Assembly (NCBI GenBank): GCA_046542355.1
Contig: JBKHBN010000014.1
Location: forward strand, 1-39,371
Source: UBA1672 sp046542355
GTDB lineage: Bacteria; Pseudomonadota; Alphaproteobacteria; Micavibrionales; Micavibrionaceae
Reading direction: 5' to 3'
DNA length: 39,371 bases
Shown: positions 7,912 to 16,290 of the stretch, piece after piece
Numbering within the stretch: the first letter of the stretch is position 1
Layout of the letters: the number at the start of each line of letters is the position of its first letter
Program-made: the position numbers and the translations under genes
Notes under the pieces: generated by a model
Told to the model about the DNA's origin: nothing
Database searches by the model: none
The model's input: the letters and a program-made list of their open reading frames with translations, nothing else

Positions 7912-8367
7912 TTAACGATAAACCTCAAGTTCCATACTCAGGTTGAACAGGTCTATAGCGGCCTGCGCTGCGCCGGCTCCCTTGTTTTTCTTGTCCGTGT
8001 GGGCACGCTCGAGCGCCTGCTCACGGTTTTCGCATGTCAAAATACCGTTGCCAACGGGAACGCCATACTCCAGAGATACAGTATATAATCCGCGCGCGCT
8101 TTCATTGCACACAATATCATAGTGTGAGGTTTGGCCGCGAATGACGCATCCCAAAGCAACAAAAGCATCAAATTTCAGCTTACCGGCGCCGCGCCCCTCT
8201 TTTCGCTTAACGCCATATCGCAGTGCCAGAGGGATCTCCAGTGCGCCGGGCACTTCGAACACCTCATATGTCCAGTTCTCTTTTTTCAACACCGCTTTGG
8301 CTCCCTCCAAAAGATGCGCTGATATCTCTTCATAGTAAGGGGAAACGACGATCATGCTATGTGGCAT
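7912..8367 (-). CDS. ribH: 6,7-dimethyl-8-ribityllumazine synthase
   Basis: Joins 5-amino-6-ribitylaminouracil and dihydroxybutanone phosphate to make lumazine, the penultimate riboflavin step. Recognised by VVSPYYEEISAHLLEGA, the VPGALEIPLAL loop, the phosphate-site LGCVIRGQTSHYD with catalytic His82, and VPVGNGILTCENREQALERA. It is 151 residues, normal for the family, although the first strand is short. The ATG at 8367 has AGGAG six bases upstream. It follows ribBA by 31 bases. Confidence 0.95.
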   Translation of the reverse strand: MPHSMIVVSPYYEEISAHLLEGAKAVLKKENWTYEVFEVPGALEIPLALRYGVKRKEGRGAGKLKFDAFVALGCVIRGQTSHYDIVCNESARGLYTVSLEYGVPVGNGILTCENREQALERAHTDKKNKGAGAAQAAIDLFNLSMELEVYR

Positions 8368-8398
8368 TTCAGGCTCCTATCTTTCATATAGTTTTGCT

Positions 8399-9529
8399 TT
8401 ATACATCGTGCACTTTTACATTAAGGCCGTATTCGCGCAAAGTGGCGACCATGTGCGGATTGCCCGAGAGTAAAACCACATCCTTTACTCTCAAGTCCAG
8501 TAAAATCTGCGCGCCTGTGTCATGATTTTCCTGTTCCTCCTCCTGTTTTTTATGACTGGAACAAGTTGTCTGGCCGGATGTGCGTAACAGCACAATAACA
8601 CCTTTTCCTTTTTTTTCAATAATTTCAAATGAGCGCTCCAGACCGTTATCCTGACTTTTCCCAATAATATCCCTGAATATATCCATGGCATGGATTTGCA
8701 CCATGACCGGCTCTTCTGTATTTCTAAGTAATTCGCCGTGTATTAAGGCTATATGCTCCGTCTGATCGTATTTATTGATATAAACAACCCTCAAAAACTC
8801 CTTATCACGCAGGGATATATAGATATCCTGATATATTTTATCCACAATTCTTTCTACGCGCCTCCGATACGCTATTAGCGCGTCAATTGTGCCTATTTTA
8901 AGGTCATGACGCTTTGCGTAATTCTTTAGATCCTTGATGCGTGCCATTGTGCCATCATCGTTCATAATTTCACAAATCACCCCAGCGCCGCTGTAACCTG
9001 CTATTTTTGCCAGATCAACGGCGGCTTCTGTGTGCCCTGCACGCTCTAACACACCGCCATCACGCGCTATAAGCGGGAAAACATGCCCGGGCGTTGCTAT
9101 GTCATGTGACGTGCTTTGCGGGTTGATTGCTGTTTGGATTGTATGCGCACGATCTGCTGCCGATATTCCTGTGGTGACGCCCTCTTTTGCTTCGATTGAA
9201 ACCGTGAATGCGGTTCGATGCCTGATATTATCCCCTCGCCCCATAAGCTGTAGCCCGAGCCGATCAGCCATCGCGCCTTCCATTGGCAAGCAAATCAGGC
9301 CGCGTCCTTCTTTGGCCATAAAATTTATAATGTCGGGCGTGGCCGCTTGTGCCGGAATGACAAGATCGCCTTCATTCTCCCTGTTTTCGTCGTCAACGAT
9401 AATAACCGGCTTTCCTTTTTTTATCTCAGCGATAATGTCTTCTATATTGGAAAATGGGTTCGCATTACTTGTTTTTGATACTGTATGTTTTGAAATGTTC
9501 TTGTTATGATGCGCCTTTTTTGCACTCAT
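8399..9529 (-). CDS. ribB: 3,4-dihydroxy-2-butanone-4-phosphate synthase with degenerate GTP cyclohydrolase II domain
   Basis: The N-terminal RibB domain (about 28-230) is intact: DDENRENEGD at 46-55 (metal/substrate loop), TTGISAADRAHT, and GHTEAAVDLA at 165-174. It converts ribulose 5-phosphate to dihydroxybutanone phosphate. The C-terminal part (about 235-376) is RibA-shaped: VVYINKYDQTEHIALIHGE, VMVQIHAMDIF, and the tail TGAQILLDLRVKDVVLLSGN. It lacks the three zinc cysteines (family pattern C-x10-C-x-C) and probably has no GTP cyclohydrolase II activity. Such RibBX forms are known in alphaproteobacteria; a separate ribA should be elsewhere. Its ATG overlaps the ribE stop by four bases. 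Confidence 0.92.
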   Translation of the reverse strand: MSAKKAHHNKNISKHTVSKTSNANPFSNIEDIIAEIKKGKPVIIVDDENRENEGDLVIPAQAATPDIINFMAKEGRGLICLPMEGAMADRLGLQLMGRGDNIRHRTAFTVSIEAKEGVTTGISAADRAHTIQTAINPQSTSHDIATPGHVFPLIARDGGVLERAGHTEAAVDLAKIAGYSGAGVICEIMNDDGTMARIKDLKNYAKRHDLKIGTIDALIAYRRRVERIVDKIYQDIYISLRDKEFLRVVYINKYDQTEHIALIHGELLRNTEEPVMVQIHAMDIFRDIIGKSQDNGLERSFEIIEKKGKGVIVLLRTSGQTTCSSHKKQEEEQENHDTGAQILLDLRVKDVVLLSGNPHMVATLREYGLNVKVHDV

Positions 9530-10134
9530 TTCACATCTCCCGAGCGGCGTTCGATTATATGAGCAACATAACGCGCCAATGTGTCGACCTCCAGATTCAA
9601 TTTATCTCCTATAAGGCGATCACTGATTGTTGTGTTCTTCCATGTGTGCGGAATAATATTGACCCCAAAATGCGTCTTTTCCGACTCATTGACCGTTAGA
9701 GATATCCCATCGATAGCAACAGAGCCTTTTGGGGCAATATATTTCATATACTCTGCGGGAACAAAAAAGGTCAGTCTGTGAGAATCTCCTTCTTTTTCAA
9801 TGCTTGATAACTCTGCGCGTGTATCCACATGGCCTGAAACTATGTGACCGCCCATCTCGTCACCCAAGCGCAAAGATGGCTCAATATTGACCCTTGTTCC
9901 AACCCCCCATGCGCCCAGAGCGGTTTTATCAAGGGTTTCAGCCGATACATCAAAAAACAGCAGCTCTTTTGTTTTTTCTGTCACACTTAAACAGCAGCCA
10001 GCACAGCAGATCGATGCGCCTATTTCCGTAGACACCAGCACCTTGTTTGACATCTCTATTCCGATTTGCTTTCCTTTATCACCCCCATTAACGGAACGAA
10101 CCGTTCCTATTTCCTGCACCAGTCCGGTAAACAT
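9526..10134 (-). CDS. ribE: Riboflavin synthase alpha chain
   Basis: Dismutates two lumazine molecules into riboflavin and the pyrimidine substrate of RibH. The 202-residue protein shows the internal two-fold repeat of lumazine-binding domains: MFTGLVQEIGTV to SLRLGDEMGG, then HIVSGHVDTRAELS to the KLNLEVDTLARY end. The conserved GASICCAGCCLSVT and GSVAIDGISLTVN segments are both present. It lies 21 bases after ribD and is translationally coupled to ribBA. Confidence 0.95.
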   Translation of the reverse strand: MFTGLVQEIGTVRSVNGGDKGKQIGIEMSNKVLVSTEIGASICCAGCCLSVTEKTKELLFFDVSAETLDKTALGAWGVGTRVNIEPSLRLGDEMGGHIVSGHVDTRAELSSIEKEGDSHRLTFFVPAEYMKYIAPKGSVAIDGISLTVNESEKTHFGVNIIPHTWKNTTISDRLIGDKLNLEVDTLARYVAHIIERRSGDVK

Positions 10135-10155
10135 GTTTTTATTACAGCCTTTTTT

Positions 10156-11277
10156 TCAATTTGATTGTGTTATTGGTTTATAACGCTCCATGACATCTTC
10201 TCCCAAAGGCTTGCGCTCAATGATTTGCAAGCTATAACGGTGTGCCAGCGTGTTAACATTAATATCTCCAGATACATTCTTAGCATGTTCCCCTAACAGA
10301 CTGGGCGCCCTGTATATAACCAGTTCATCAAATGCTCTTGCGCGGATGAAAGAAGCATGTATAAGCGCCCCTCCCTCGACAAGCAATCGGGTAATGCCCT
10401 TTTGAGCCAGAAATTCTAGAACATAGTTTATATCTTTTATGTTATCTATTTCATATGTCTGCACGCCTGATGTTAGAAACGCATCTGACTTTTGCCTGTC
10501 ATCTTCTGTTTTTCCGTGCAAAACCCATAAACGCCGTGCATATGCGCTTTTTACGAGAGCGCTTTCAATGGGCGTTTTGAGCTGAGAATCCATTACAATG
10601 CGAATCGGATTGTGATCCACCCCTTCAAGGCGGGTATTTAGCATCGGATCATCCTTTAAAACTGTTCCAATACCAACCAGAACTGCGTCATGTCTGGATC
10701 TTAGAAAATGGGCGTGCCTGCGTGCGCGCTGCCCTGTAATCCACTGACTTTCGCCCGAGGCCAGTGCAATTTTCCCATCAAGGGAACATGCTGTTTTAAG
10801 TGTTACATAAGGACGCGGCGCTTCCTTCTTGATTGAACTAAAAAAACCCTCATTCAAGCTTGCGCATTCCCGTTCTATTTCCCCTTGCATCACATCGACT
10901 TGCACGCCTGCATCTTCCAGCATCGATATAGAACGTCCGCTTACAAGGGGGTTCAGATCGAGCGTGCCGATCACCACCCGTTTCATCCGCGCTTCGATGA
11001 TTGCTTGCGTACATGGCGGGGTCTGACCATGATGCGTGCACGGCTCCAGCGTAACATATAGCGTAGCTTCGTGCCCTCCTCTTGTCTTAACCAGCTCTTC
11101 TAAAGCCAGTGCCTCAGCGTGCGGACGCCCCAGATCTGCCGTGCGCGCTCTGGTGAGAACACGACCTTGCTTCACAATAATACAGCCCACGGAAGGGTTC
11201 GGAGCGGTTCGCCCGAGTCCTGTGCGCGCCAGCGCTATGGCTGCACGCATATGGTGAATATCATTTTGTGAAATCAT
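10156..11277 (-). CDS. ribD: Bifunctional riboflavin deaminase/reductase RibD
   Basis: The N-terminal cytidine-deaminase-like domain (1-145) has the zinc site HAE at 53-55 with Cys80 and Cys89 (LEPCTHHGQTPPC). The C-terminal reductase domain (about 150-365) has PYVTLKTACSLDGKIAL, SRHDAVLVGIGTVLKDDP and the LLVEGGALIHASFI motif. It performs deamination and reduction of the ribosylamino-pyrimidine. Length 373 is normal. It starts 12 bases downstream of the nrdR stop, so it belongs to the same transcript. Confidence 0.96.
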   Translation of the reverse strand: MISQNDIHHMRAAIALARTGLGRTAPNPSVGCIIVKQGRVLTRARTADLGRPHAEALALEELVKTRGGHEATLYVTLEPCTHHGQTPPCTQAIIEARMKRVVIGTLDLNPLVSGRSISMLEDAGVQVDVMQGEIERECASLNEGFFSSIKKEAPRPYVTLKTACSLDGKIALASGESQWITGQRARRHAHFLRSRHDAVLVGIGTVLKDDPMLNTRLEGVDHNPIRIVMDSQLKTPIESALVKSAYARRLWVLHGKTEDDRQKSDAFLTSGVQTYEIDNIKDINYVLEFLAQKGITRLLVEGGALIHASFIRARAFDELVIYRAPSLLGEHAKNVSGDINVNTLAHRYSLQIIERKPLGEDVMERYKPITQSN

Positions 11278-11289
11278 TTTATACCCGGC

Positions 11290-11763
11290 TTATTTTATAT
11301 GAGCTTTTTCTTTTAAATCATTTATTTTATTCAAAAAGTCGTTAAAGTCCTCCGGATTGCGAAAGTCTTTATAAACAGAGGCAAATCTTATATAACCAAC
11401 CGCATCGAGATTAACCAAAGCCTCCATAACGTAGGCTCCTATTTTTTCCGATGTGATCTCGGCCTCTCCTTCTGATTCAAGCTTGCGGACGATTTTATCT
11501 GCTGCATTTTCAATCATGTCCAGGTCAATGCGGCGCTTGCGCAATGCGATTTGCATGGAGCGGATGATCTTGTCCCGATCAAATGGCTGTTTACGGCCTC
11601 CTCCCTTGAGAACAGTCATCTCACGCAATTGAACACGTTCGAACGTTGTGAAGCGTTGCTCACAGCCAGGGCAATGGCGGCGGCGGCGAATTGCCGAATT
11701 GTCTTCCGATGGTCTGGAATCCTTGACCTGTGTATCCTCATGTCCGCAAAAGGGGCAGCGCAT
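11290..11763 (-). CDS. nrdR: Transcriptional repressor NrdR
   Basis: Repressor of ribonucleotide reductase genes. A zinc ribbon with Cys3, Cys6, Cys31 and Cys34 (MRCPFCGHEDTQVKDSRPSE, RRHCPGCEQRFTTFER) is followed by an ATP-cone from about 49 to 139 (VLKGGGRKQPFDRDKI, then YIRFASVYKDF). Length 157 is typical. It is followed directly by ribD, the standard order. The gene that usually precedes it in this order, glyA, is absent: only 66 non-coding bases separate nrdR from rpiB. Confidence 0.96.
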   Translation of the reverse strand: MRCPFCGHEDTQVKDSRPSEDNSAIRRRRHCPGCEQRFTTFERVQLREMTVLKGGGRKQPFDRDKIIRSMQIALRKRRIDLDMIENAADKIVRKLESEGEAEITSEKIGAYVMEALVNLDAVGYIRFASVYKDFRNPEDFNDFLNKINDLKEKAHIK

Positions 11764-11829
11764 ATCTTTTTCCTTATTCTTCTTATTGCTGGTGGAGGCA
11801 TTTTATCCAAACAGAGTTTTACGCAGCGT

Positions 11830-12282
11830 TTATTTTCTTGTCTCATCAACAGCACATGAAGACATTTTCTCGATGCGCCTGATATGGCGCCCGCCCTCAA
11901 ATGCCGTGTTCATAAAAGTATCTATAATATCACATACAACTTCTACACCAAGCAACCGTGCTCCCAATGCTAATACGTTTGCATCATTATGCTGGCGCGT
12001 TAGACGTGCCATTGTTACATCTGTGCAGTTGGCTGCACGAACCTCCGGCTGGCGATTGGCTGCTATTGAAATACCAATTCCTGTGCCGCAGATAATAATT
12101 CCACGCTGAACACTGCCCTTTTTTATTTCCTGAGCCAAAGCTGTGGCATATTCAGGATAATCTACAGAATCGGGTGAATGCGTTCCTAGATCAAGAAACT
12201 CATAGTGATCCGCGTAATGCTTTTTGATGATTTCTTTGAGATCATATCCGCCGTGATCACAGGCGATCGCTATTGTCTGCAT
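11830..12282 (-). CDS. rpiB: Ribose 5-phosphate isomerase B
   Basis: Interconverts ribose 5-phosphate and ribulose 5-phosphate, the latter being the RibB substrate used downstream in the same cluster. Family motifs: ACDHGGYDLKE at the N-terminus, the CGTGIGISIAANR loop with catalytic Cys65, and HNDANVLALGAR with His98. It is 150 residues and ends in a longer tail after FEGGRHIRRI than the minimal family. It precedes nrdR on the same strand by 66 bases. Confidence 0.95.
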   Translation of the reverse strand: MQTIAIACDHGGYDLKEIIKKHYADHYEFLDLGTHSPDSVDYPEYATALAQEIKKGSVQRGIIICGTGIGISIAANRQPEVRAANCTDVTMARLTRQHNDANVLALGARLLGVEVVCDIIDTFMNTAFEGGRHIRRIEKMSSCAVDETRK

Positions 12283-12334
12283 AGCACTATCCTTATAAAA
12301 TGGTGGTAGGAGACAATTTATAGTACTGATTCAC

Positions 12335-12538
12335 TTATGGAATCAATCCCTTCTTTTTCAAAACATACGAGAGGCGCTTTAAGGCATTGTGTTTCAGGGT
12401 TTCTTCCGAGGCCCCTGCCGGCCCTTGAATAGAAATCTCTGTCAATGTCTCTACATCCATTGCAGACACCTTGACATAAGCGCCCAGAGGCACGAACTCT
12501 ATTATGATCTCGCGATTGGAGAGCGGAGGATCATGCAT
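12335..12538 (-). CDS. Small conserved alphaproteobacterial protein (DUF6898-like)
   Basis: A 67-residue protein whose core reads EIIIEFVPLGAYVKVSAMDV, then TEISIQGPAGASEETLKHNA, then LKRLSYVLKKKG. This matches the pattern of a small alphaproteobacterial family I know as DUF6898 (IEF-x-LGxxVKVTAID, ExSIxG, LRYVLxKRG). No function is known. It sits between ldtR and rpiB in the same orientation, four bases after the ldtR stop. I prefer the ATG at 12538 with GGTGGA ten bases upstream; a GTG at 12556, overlapping ldtR, is the alternative. Confidence 0.65.
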   Translation of the reverse strand: MHDPPLSNREIIIEFVPLGAYVKVSAMDVETLTEISIQGPAGASEETLKHNALKRLSYVLKKKGLIP

Positions 12539-12542
12539 TTTT

Positions 12543-13007
12543 TTAAAATCCACCACCAGCGAAGTTTGTCTGCTGTGCCCAGAAACGCTCGAGCATCTTC
12601 AGTGTTTTATTCAACTCTGTCAGGCGCTCCATGGTAATCTCGGTTCCTTCGATCTGTTCTTCGTGACGGGAGAACATCTGTGAGATCATTTGGCGCAGCT
12701 CCATACCCTTTTCAGACAGGCGCACCCGGATAGAGCGCTTATCATGCACTGAACGCTCTTGAATAAGGTACTCGTTTTCAACCATTTTCTTGACGTTATA
12801 TGATACATTTGAGCCGAGATAATAACCGCGAATCGTCAGCTCTCCCACTGTCATTTCCTCTTCACCAACATTGTACAGGATCATGCACTGCACGTTATTG
12901 ATGTCCTGTATGTTTTTCTTGTCCAGCTCTACCTTCAACACATCAAGAAAATGACGGTGCAAGCGTTCTATGAGCTGTATGGCCTCGTAATATGGTGTTG
13001 TTGTCAC
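12543..13007 (-). CDS. ldtR: MarR-family regulator, LdtR type
   Basis: A 154-residue winged-helix regulator. The segment QCMILYNVGEEEMTVGELTI, then RGYYLGSNVSYNVKKMVENE, then RSVHDKRSIRVRLSEKG is the LdtR pattern described in Sinorhizobium and Liberibacter, where it controls an L,D-transpeptidase gene and osmotic tolerance. I chose the GTG at 13007, which has GGAGAG upstream; a TTG at 13031 would add eight residues without support. It faces hemB across 153 bases that contain a perfect palindrome and two long direct repeats, likely targets for self-control. An L,D-transpeptidase gene is present in this window, about 10 kb away. Confidence 0.82.
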   Translation of the reverse strand: MTTTPYYEAIQLIERLHRHFLDVLKVELDKKNIQDINNVQCMILYNVGEEEMTVGELTIRGYYLGSNVSYNVKKMVENEYLIQERSVHDKRSIRVRLSEKGMELRQMISQMFSRHEEQIEGTEITMERLTELNKTLKMLERFWAQQTNFAGGGF

Positions 13008-13042
13008 GGATTTATCTCTCCAAAAGTACAAATATGCCTATC

Positions 13043-13052
13043 GACATATGTC
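13043..13052. promoter_or_regulatory. Perfect palindrome GACATATGTC between ldtR and hemB
   Basis: A 10-bp perfect palindrome lies 35 bases upstream of the ldtR GTG. The partial copy TATGTC recurs at 13116-13121. MarR proteins bind such symmetric sites, so this is a reasonable candidate ldtR operator; no binding data are implied. Confidence 0.45.
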
Positions 13053-13069
13053 TTAGCACCAGATGATCA

Positions 13070-13115
13070 TAATTTAAAGATTGATCTTAGCGCAAAGTAA
13101 TTTAAAGTGATCTTA
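13070..13115. repeat. Two direct repeats TAATTTAAAG(N)GATCTTA in the ldtR/hemB gap
   Basis: Copy one spans 13070-13089 and copy two 13098-13115. Copy one carries two extra bases before GATCTTA. The starts are 28 bases apart. Their place in a divergent promoter region suggests regulator binding sites or promoter elements for hemB or ldtR. Confidence 0.6.
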
Positions 13116-13160
13116 TATGTCTTTTTTACCAAATAAAATGTTAAAAACGAAAAAATCACC

Positions 13161-14153
13161 ATGATAAATGCATCTTACCCGGCAAAACGCCCCCGCAGGC
13201 TTCGCTGTGCACCCTGGATACGATCGTTGGTTGAGGAGAACACATTGAGTGTTAGCGATCTCATCTGGCCTGTCTTCGTGATTGACGGGGAAAACGAGCG
13301 CGAAACCATTCATTCCATGCCGGGCGTTTACCGCTATACAATTGATCTTCTGATTGAAGAAGTTAAAAAGGCACGCGATCTTGGCATTCCTGCGATTGCG
13401 CCTTTCCCGATCACAGCGCCCGAGAAGAAAACCGATGACGGGCAGGAAGCCTGGAATGATGGCAATCTTATGTGCCGTGCGATCAGCGCAGTGAAGGCCG
13501 CAGTGCCTGAAGTTGGTATTATTACTGATGTGGCGCTTGATCCTTATACCAGCCATGGGCATGATGGCCTGCTTAAGGATGGAGTAATCCTGAATGACGA
13601 GACGCTTGACGTTCTTTGCAAGCAAGCTCTGGTTCAGGCACAAGCGGGAGCGGATACAATTGCCCCTTCCGATATGATGGACGGGCGGATTGGCGTTATT
13701 CGTTTTTCACTAGATAGCAACAACTTACAGCATATCTCTATTATGTCCTATGCCGCCAAATATGCCTCGGCATTTTATGGCCCTTTTCGTGATGCTGTGT
13801 GCTCTTCCGGATTTTTGAAGGGGGATAAGAAAACCTACCAGATGAATCCGGCTAATAGTGAAGAAGCCTTACAAGAAGTCGCTATGGATCTTCATGAAGG
13901 CGCCGATATGGTTATGATCAAGCCGGGTCTGCCTTATCTGGACATTGTCCGGCGGGTGCGTGATACATTTCAGGCGCCGACTTTTGCCTACCATGTCAGC
14001 GGGGAGTATGCCATGCTGCGCGCCGCGTGTGATCATGGCTGGCTGGACTATGATAAAGCTATCGTTGAGATTGCTGTTGCATTCAAACGCGCCGGTTGTG
14101 ACGGTGTTTTAACCTACGCTGCGCCTGACATCGCTGCGTTGATTGGCCAGTAG
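13161..14153 (+). CDS. hemB: Porphobilinogen synthase (delta-aminolevulinate dehydratase)
   Basis: Condenses two 5-aminolevulinate molecules in haem synthesis. The two active-site lysines are Lys200 (SYAAKYASAFYGPFRDA) and Lys254 (MVMIKPGLPYLD). The metal loop reads DVALDPYTSHGHDG, with Ala/Asp where zinc enzymes have cysteines, so this is the magnesium-dependent type usual in alphaproteobacteria. Length 330 is normal. The ATG follows AATCACC with no clear Shine-Dalgarno, which is odd for a core gene. It diverges from ldtR. Confidence 0.96.
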   Translation: MINASYPAKRPRRLRCAPWIRSLVEENTLSVSDLIWPVFVIDGENERETIHSMPGVYRYTIDLLIEEVKKARDLGIPAIAPFPITAPEKKTDDGQEAWNDGNLMCRAISAVKAAVPEVGIITDVALDPYTSHGHDGLLKDGVILNDETLDVLCKQALVQAQAGADTIAPSDMMDGRIGVIRFSLDSNNLQHISIMSYAAKYASAFYGPFRDAVCSSGFLKGDKKTYQMNPANSEEALQEVAMDLHEGADMVMIKPGLPYLDIVRRVRDTFQAPTFAYHVSGEYAMLRAACDHGWLDYDKAIVEIAVAFKRAGCDGVLTYAAPDIAALIGQ

Positions 14154-14344
14154 TTTGTGATGCGCATCTGCTTCACACACAGAAAAGTGTTATAGTTCTT
14201 TGATTTTTCAGCGCAATCATCTCACAATTGAGGTATATCTAGGGGGCAGATATTTGCTATTTAGTGATTCTGCGTATCTTTGGCGTTCCTGCTGTGTAGT
14301 TTTTACTCATTTCTATTATTCTGTATGAAAGGATTTTTTCTAGA

Positions 14345-15235
14345 ATGAAACTCGTTGGAATCCTGCTTGTCTTTGGCGCCACTTTCGGGGGGCTTGTGAT
14401 GACTGCGGGAATGGAAAAGGCGATCCATCTTCTAAATGGCATCATGCTTCCGGCAACCCCCGGAGAAATGATGGTTATCATGGGGTGTGCTATTGCAGCC
14501 TTCATTATTGCAAATTCTACAGATACACTTAAAAATACAATGAAGTATATGGGCTGCCTCGTTAAGCCTTTTGCTTATAAAAAAGATGATTATGTCGAAC
14601 TTCTGAGCATGCTTTTTACCGTGTTTAAGCTGGCCAGATCCAAGGGATTTCTTGCGCTTGAACAACATGTAGAGAACTCTCATGACAGCGCGTTGTTTTC
14701 TCAATTTCCTAAATTCCACGGCAATCATCATGCTCTGGAGTTTTTATGTGATTATCTGCGGATTATTTCCCTTGGGAATGAAGATTCCGGTCAGCTCGGT
14801 GCATTAATGGATGAAGAGATCAAACAAATTGAGAAGCATGAAACACATCCAGCGCATGCAGTTCACCATATGGCCGAAGGTATTCCGGCACTTGGTATTG
14901 TGGCTGCGGTGCTTGGCGTGATTAAAACAATGGCCTCGATATCAGAGCCGCCAGAGGTTCTTGGTAAGCTGATTGGGGGTGCGCTGGTGGGGACATTCCT
15001 TGGTGTATGGCTTTCTTATGCGTTTGTGGGGCCTATTTCACAGTCCATGCAAGAGCGCGGCGAATCCGAGGTGCAGTATTACAGAATTATAAAAATTGCT
15101 ATTATTGCTTTTCTTAATGGAGCTGCGCCTCAAGTTGCTGTCGAGTTTGCACGAAAGGCGCTTTCCCATGATGTTCAGCCCGGGTTTAATGAACTGGAAG
15201 AAATCCTTAATGAGCTTCCTCCTCCTCCAACCTAG
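14345..15235 (+). CDS. motA: Flagellar motor stator protein MotA
   Basis: Proton-channel half of the flagellar stator in the inner membrane. Two N-terminal membrane helices (MKLVGILLVFGATFGGLVMT; GEMMVIMGCAIAAFIIA) are followed by the cytoplasmic loop with ARSKGFLALEQHVE and the torque helix region. Two C-terminal helices follow: GIPALGIVAAVLGVIKTMA with the conserved proline-rich PALGIVAAVLG, and LIGGALVGTFLGVWLSYAF. Length 296 is normal. AAAGGA lies 12 bases before the ATG, slightly far. motB follows 21 bases later. No other clear flagellar structural gene is nearby apart from a FliL-like protein. Confidence 0.95.
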   Translation: MKLVGILLVFGATFGGLVMTAGMEKAIHLLNGIMLPATPGEMMVIMGCAIAAFIIANSTDTLKNTMKYMGCLVKPFAYKKDDYVELLSMLFTVFKLARSKGFLALEQHVENSHDSALFSQFPKFHGNHHALEFLCDYLRIISLGNEDSGQLGALMDEEIKQIEKHETHPAHAVHHMAEGIPALGIVAAVLGVIKTMASISEPPEVLGKLIGGALVGTFLGVWLSYAFVGPISQSMQERGESEVQYYRIIKIAIIAFLNGAAPQVAVEFARKALSHDVQPGFNELEEILNELPPPPT

Positions 15236-15256
15236 TTGTAAAATGGTGATATAATC

Positions 15257-16237
15257 ATGCAACATGATGCGTGCGATCAAATCGGTATTGAAGTGATTGA
15301 ACTGCCCTATGTGCATTATGCCAGCGCATGGAAGGTTGCTTATGCCGACTTTATGACTGCCATGATGGCATTTTTCCTTCTGATGTGGCTGCTGAACATG
15401 ACTCCACAGGACACAAAAGAAGGGATCGCAGAGTATTTCACCCCTTCGGATGCCATGGTTTCTGAGAATGATAATGGCGCAGGAGGTATTCTCGGGGGGC
15501 TAACAATGACTCCTGAGGGAGCGCGCACTTCAGATAAAACCCCCGTTATTCCTGCCCAGCCTGACTTGGCGCAAAATTACCGGGGCGGAGGCAAAAACAG
15601 GAAAAACATCTCAATTGAAAGTGACGTTCAGCGCAAACGTTTTGAACAGATCGCCGAAAAAATCAAACAAGCTGTGATGGAGCATAAAACATTGCGTGAT
15701 TTGATGGACAATATCGAAATCACCATTACGCCTGAGGGGCTAAAGATTGAGATTGTTGATCAGGAAAGCGAATCGATGTTCCCTTCGGGTAGTGCGTCGA
15801 TGTTTGAAAAAACCCGAGAATTATTATCGCAGATCACTTCGGTTATCATAGAAATGCCAAACGAGCTTTCTATTCGTGGCCATACAGACGGGGTTCGGTA
15901 TGCGGACGGATCAACCTACACGAACTGGGAGCTTTCGGTTGATCGGGCAAACGCTGTGCGCCGCGCCATGCTCTCGTCCGGTTTCCCTGATGACAGGCTT
16001 CATAATGTTATGGGAAGAGCCGATAACGCGCCACTGGTGGAGGATAATCCTCTTGATCCCCGTAACAGAAGGATTACGCTTCTTTTGCTCAATCAGGCTC
16101 TGCCTGATATTTTACCTGAAAACGGTGAAGCCGACGAGGTTGTTACCGAAGCAGAGCAACTGCTTGATGGTCGCGTCTTTGGAGAGGGGCAGCACCAGAC
16201 CTTCCGTAAAACGCCAGGCGCTGTAGAGTTTCCGTAG
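15257..16237 (+). CDS. motB: Flagellar motor stator protein MotB
   Basis: Partner of MotA. The single membrane helix AYADFMTAMMAFFLLMWLLN carries the proton-accepting Asp (residue 31 or so from this ATG). A plug and linker follow. The OmpA-like peptidoglycan-binding domain (about 175-270) contains SIRGHTDGVRY, ELSVDRANAVRRAML and the NRRITLLLL end. The 326-residue length is normal. GGTGA precedes the ATG by eight bases. Together with MotA it forms a complete stator. It ends 53 bases before the convergent parC stop. Confidence 0.95.
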   Translation: MQHDACDQIGIEVIELPYVHYASAWKVAYADFMTAMMAFFLLMWLLNMTPQDTKEGIAEYFTPSDAMVSENDNGAGGILGGLTMTPEGARTSDKTPVIPAQPDLAQNYRGGGKNRKNISIESDVQRKRFEQIAEKIKQAVMEHKTLRDLMDNIEITITPEGLKIEIVDQESESMFPSGSASMFEKTRELLSQITSVIIEMPNELSIRGHTDGVRYADGSTYTNWELSVDRANAVRRAMLSSGFPDDRLHNVMGRADNAPLVEDNPLDPRNRRITLLLLNQALPDILPENGEADEVVTEAEQLLDGRVFGEGQHQTFRKTPGAVEFP

Positions 16238-16290
16238 GGTTTGCCGTTTAAGGCTTGCTGTTTCGAGCCAAGATTTTAAAAGATTTTTAT

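Noticed and set aside
11278..12334. FMN riboswitch ahead of the riboflavin genes
   Set aside because: The short gaps between rpiB, nrdR and ribD do not contain a recognisable RFN element.
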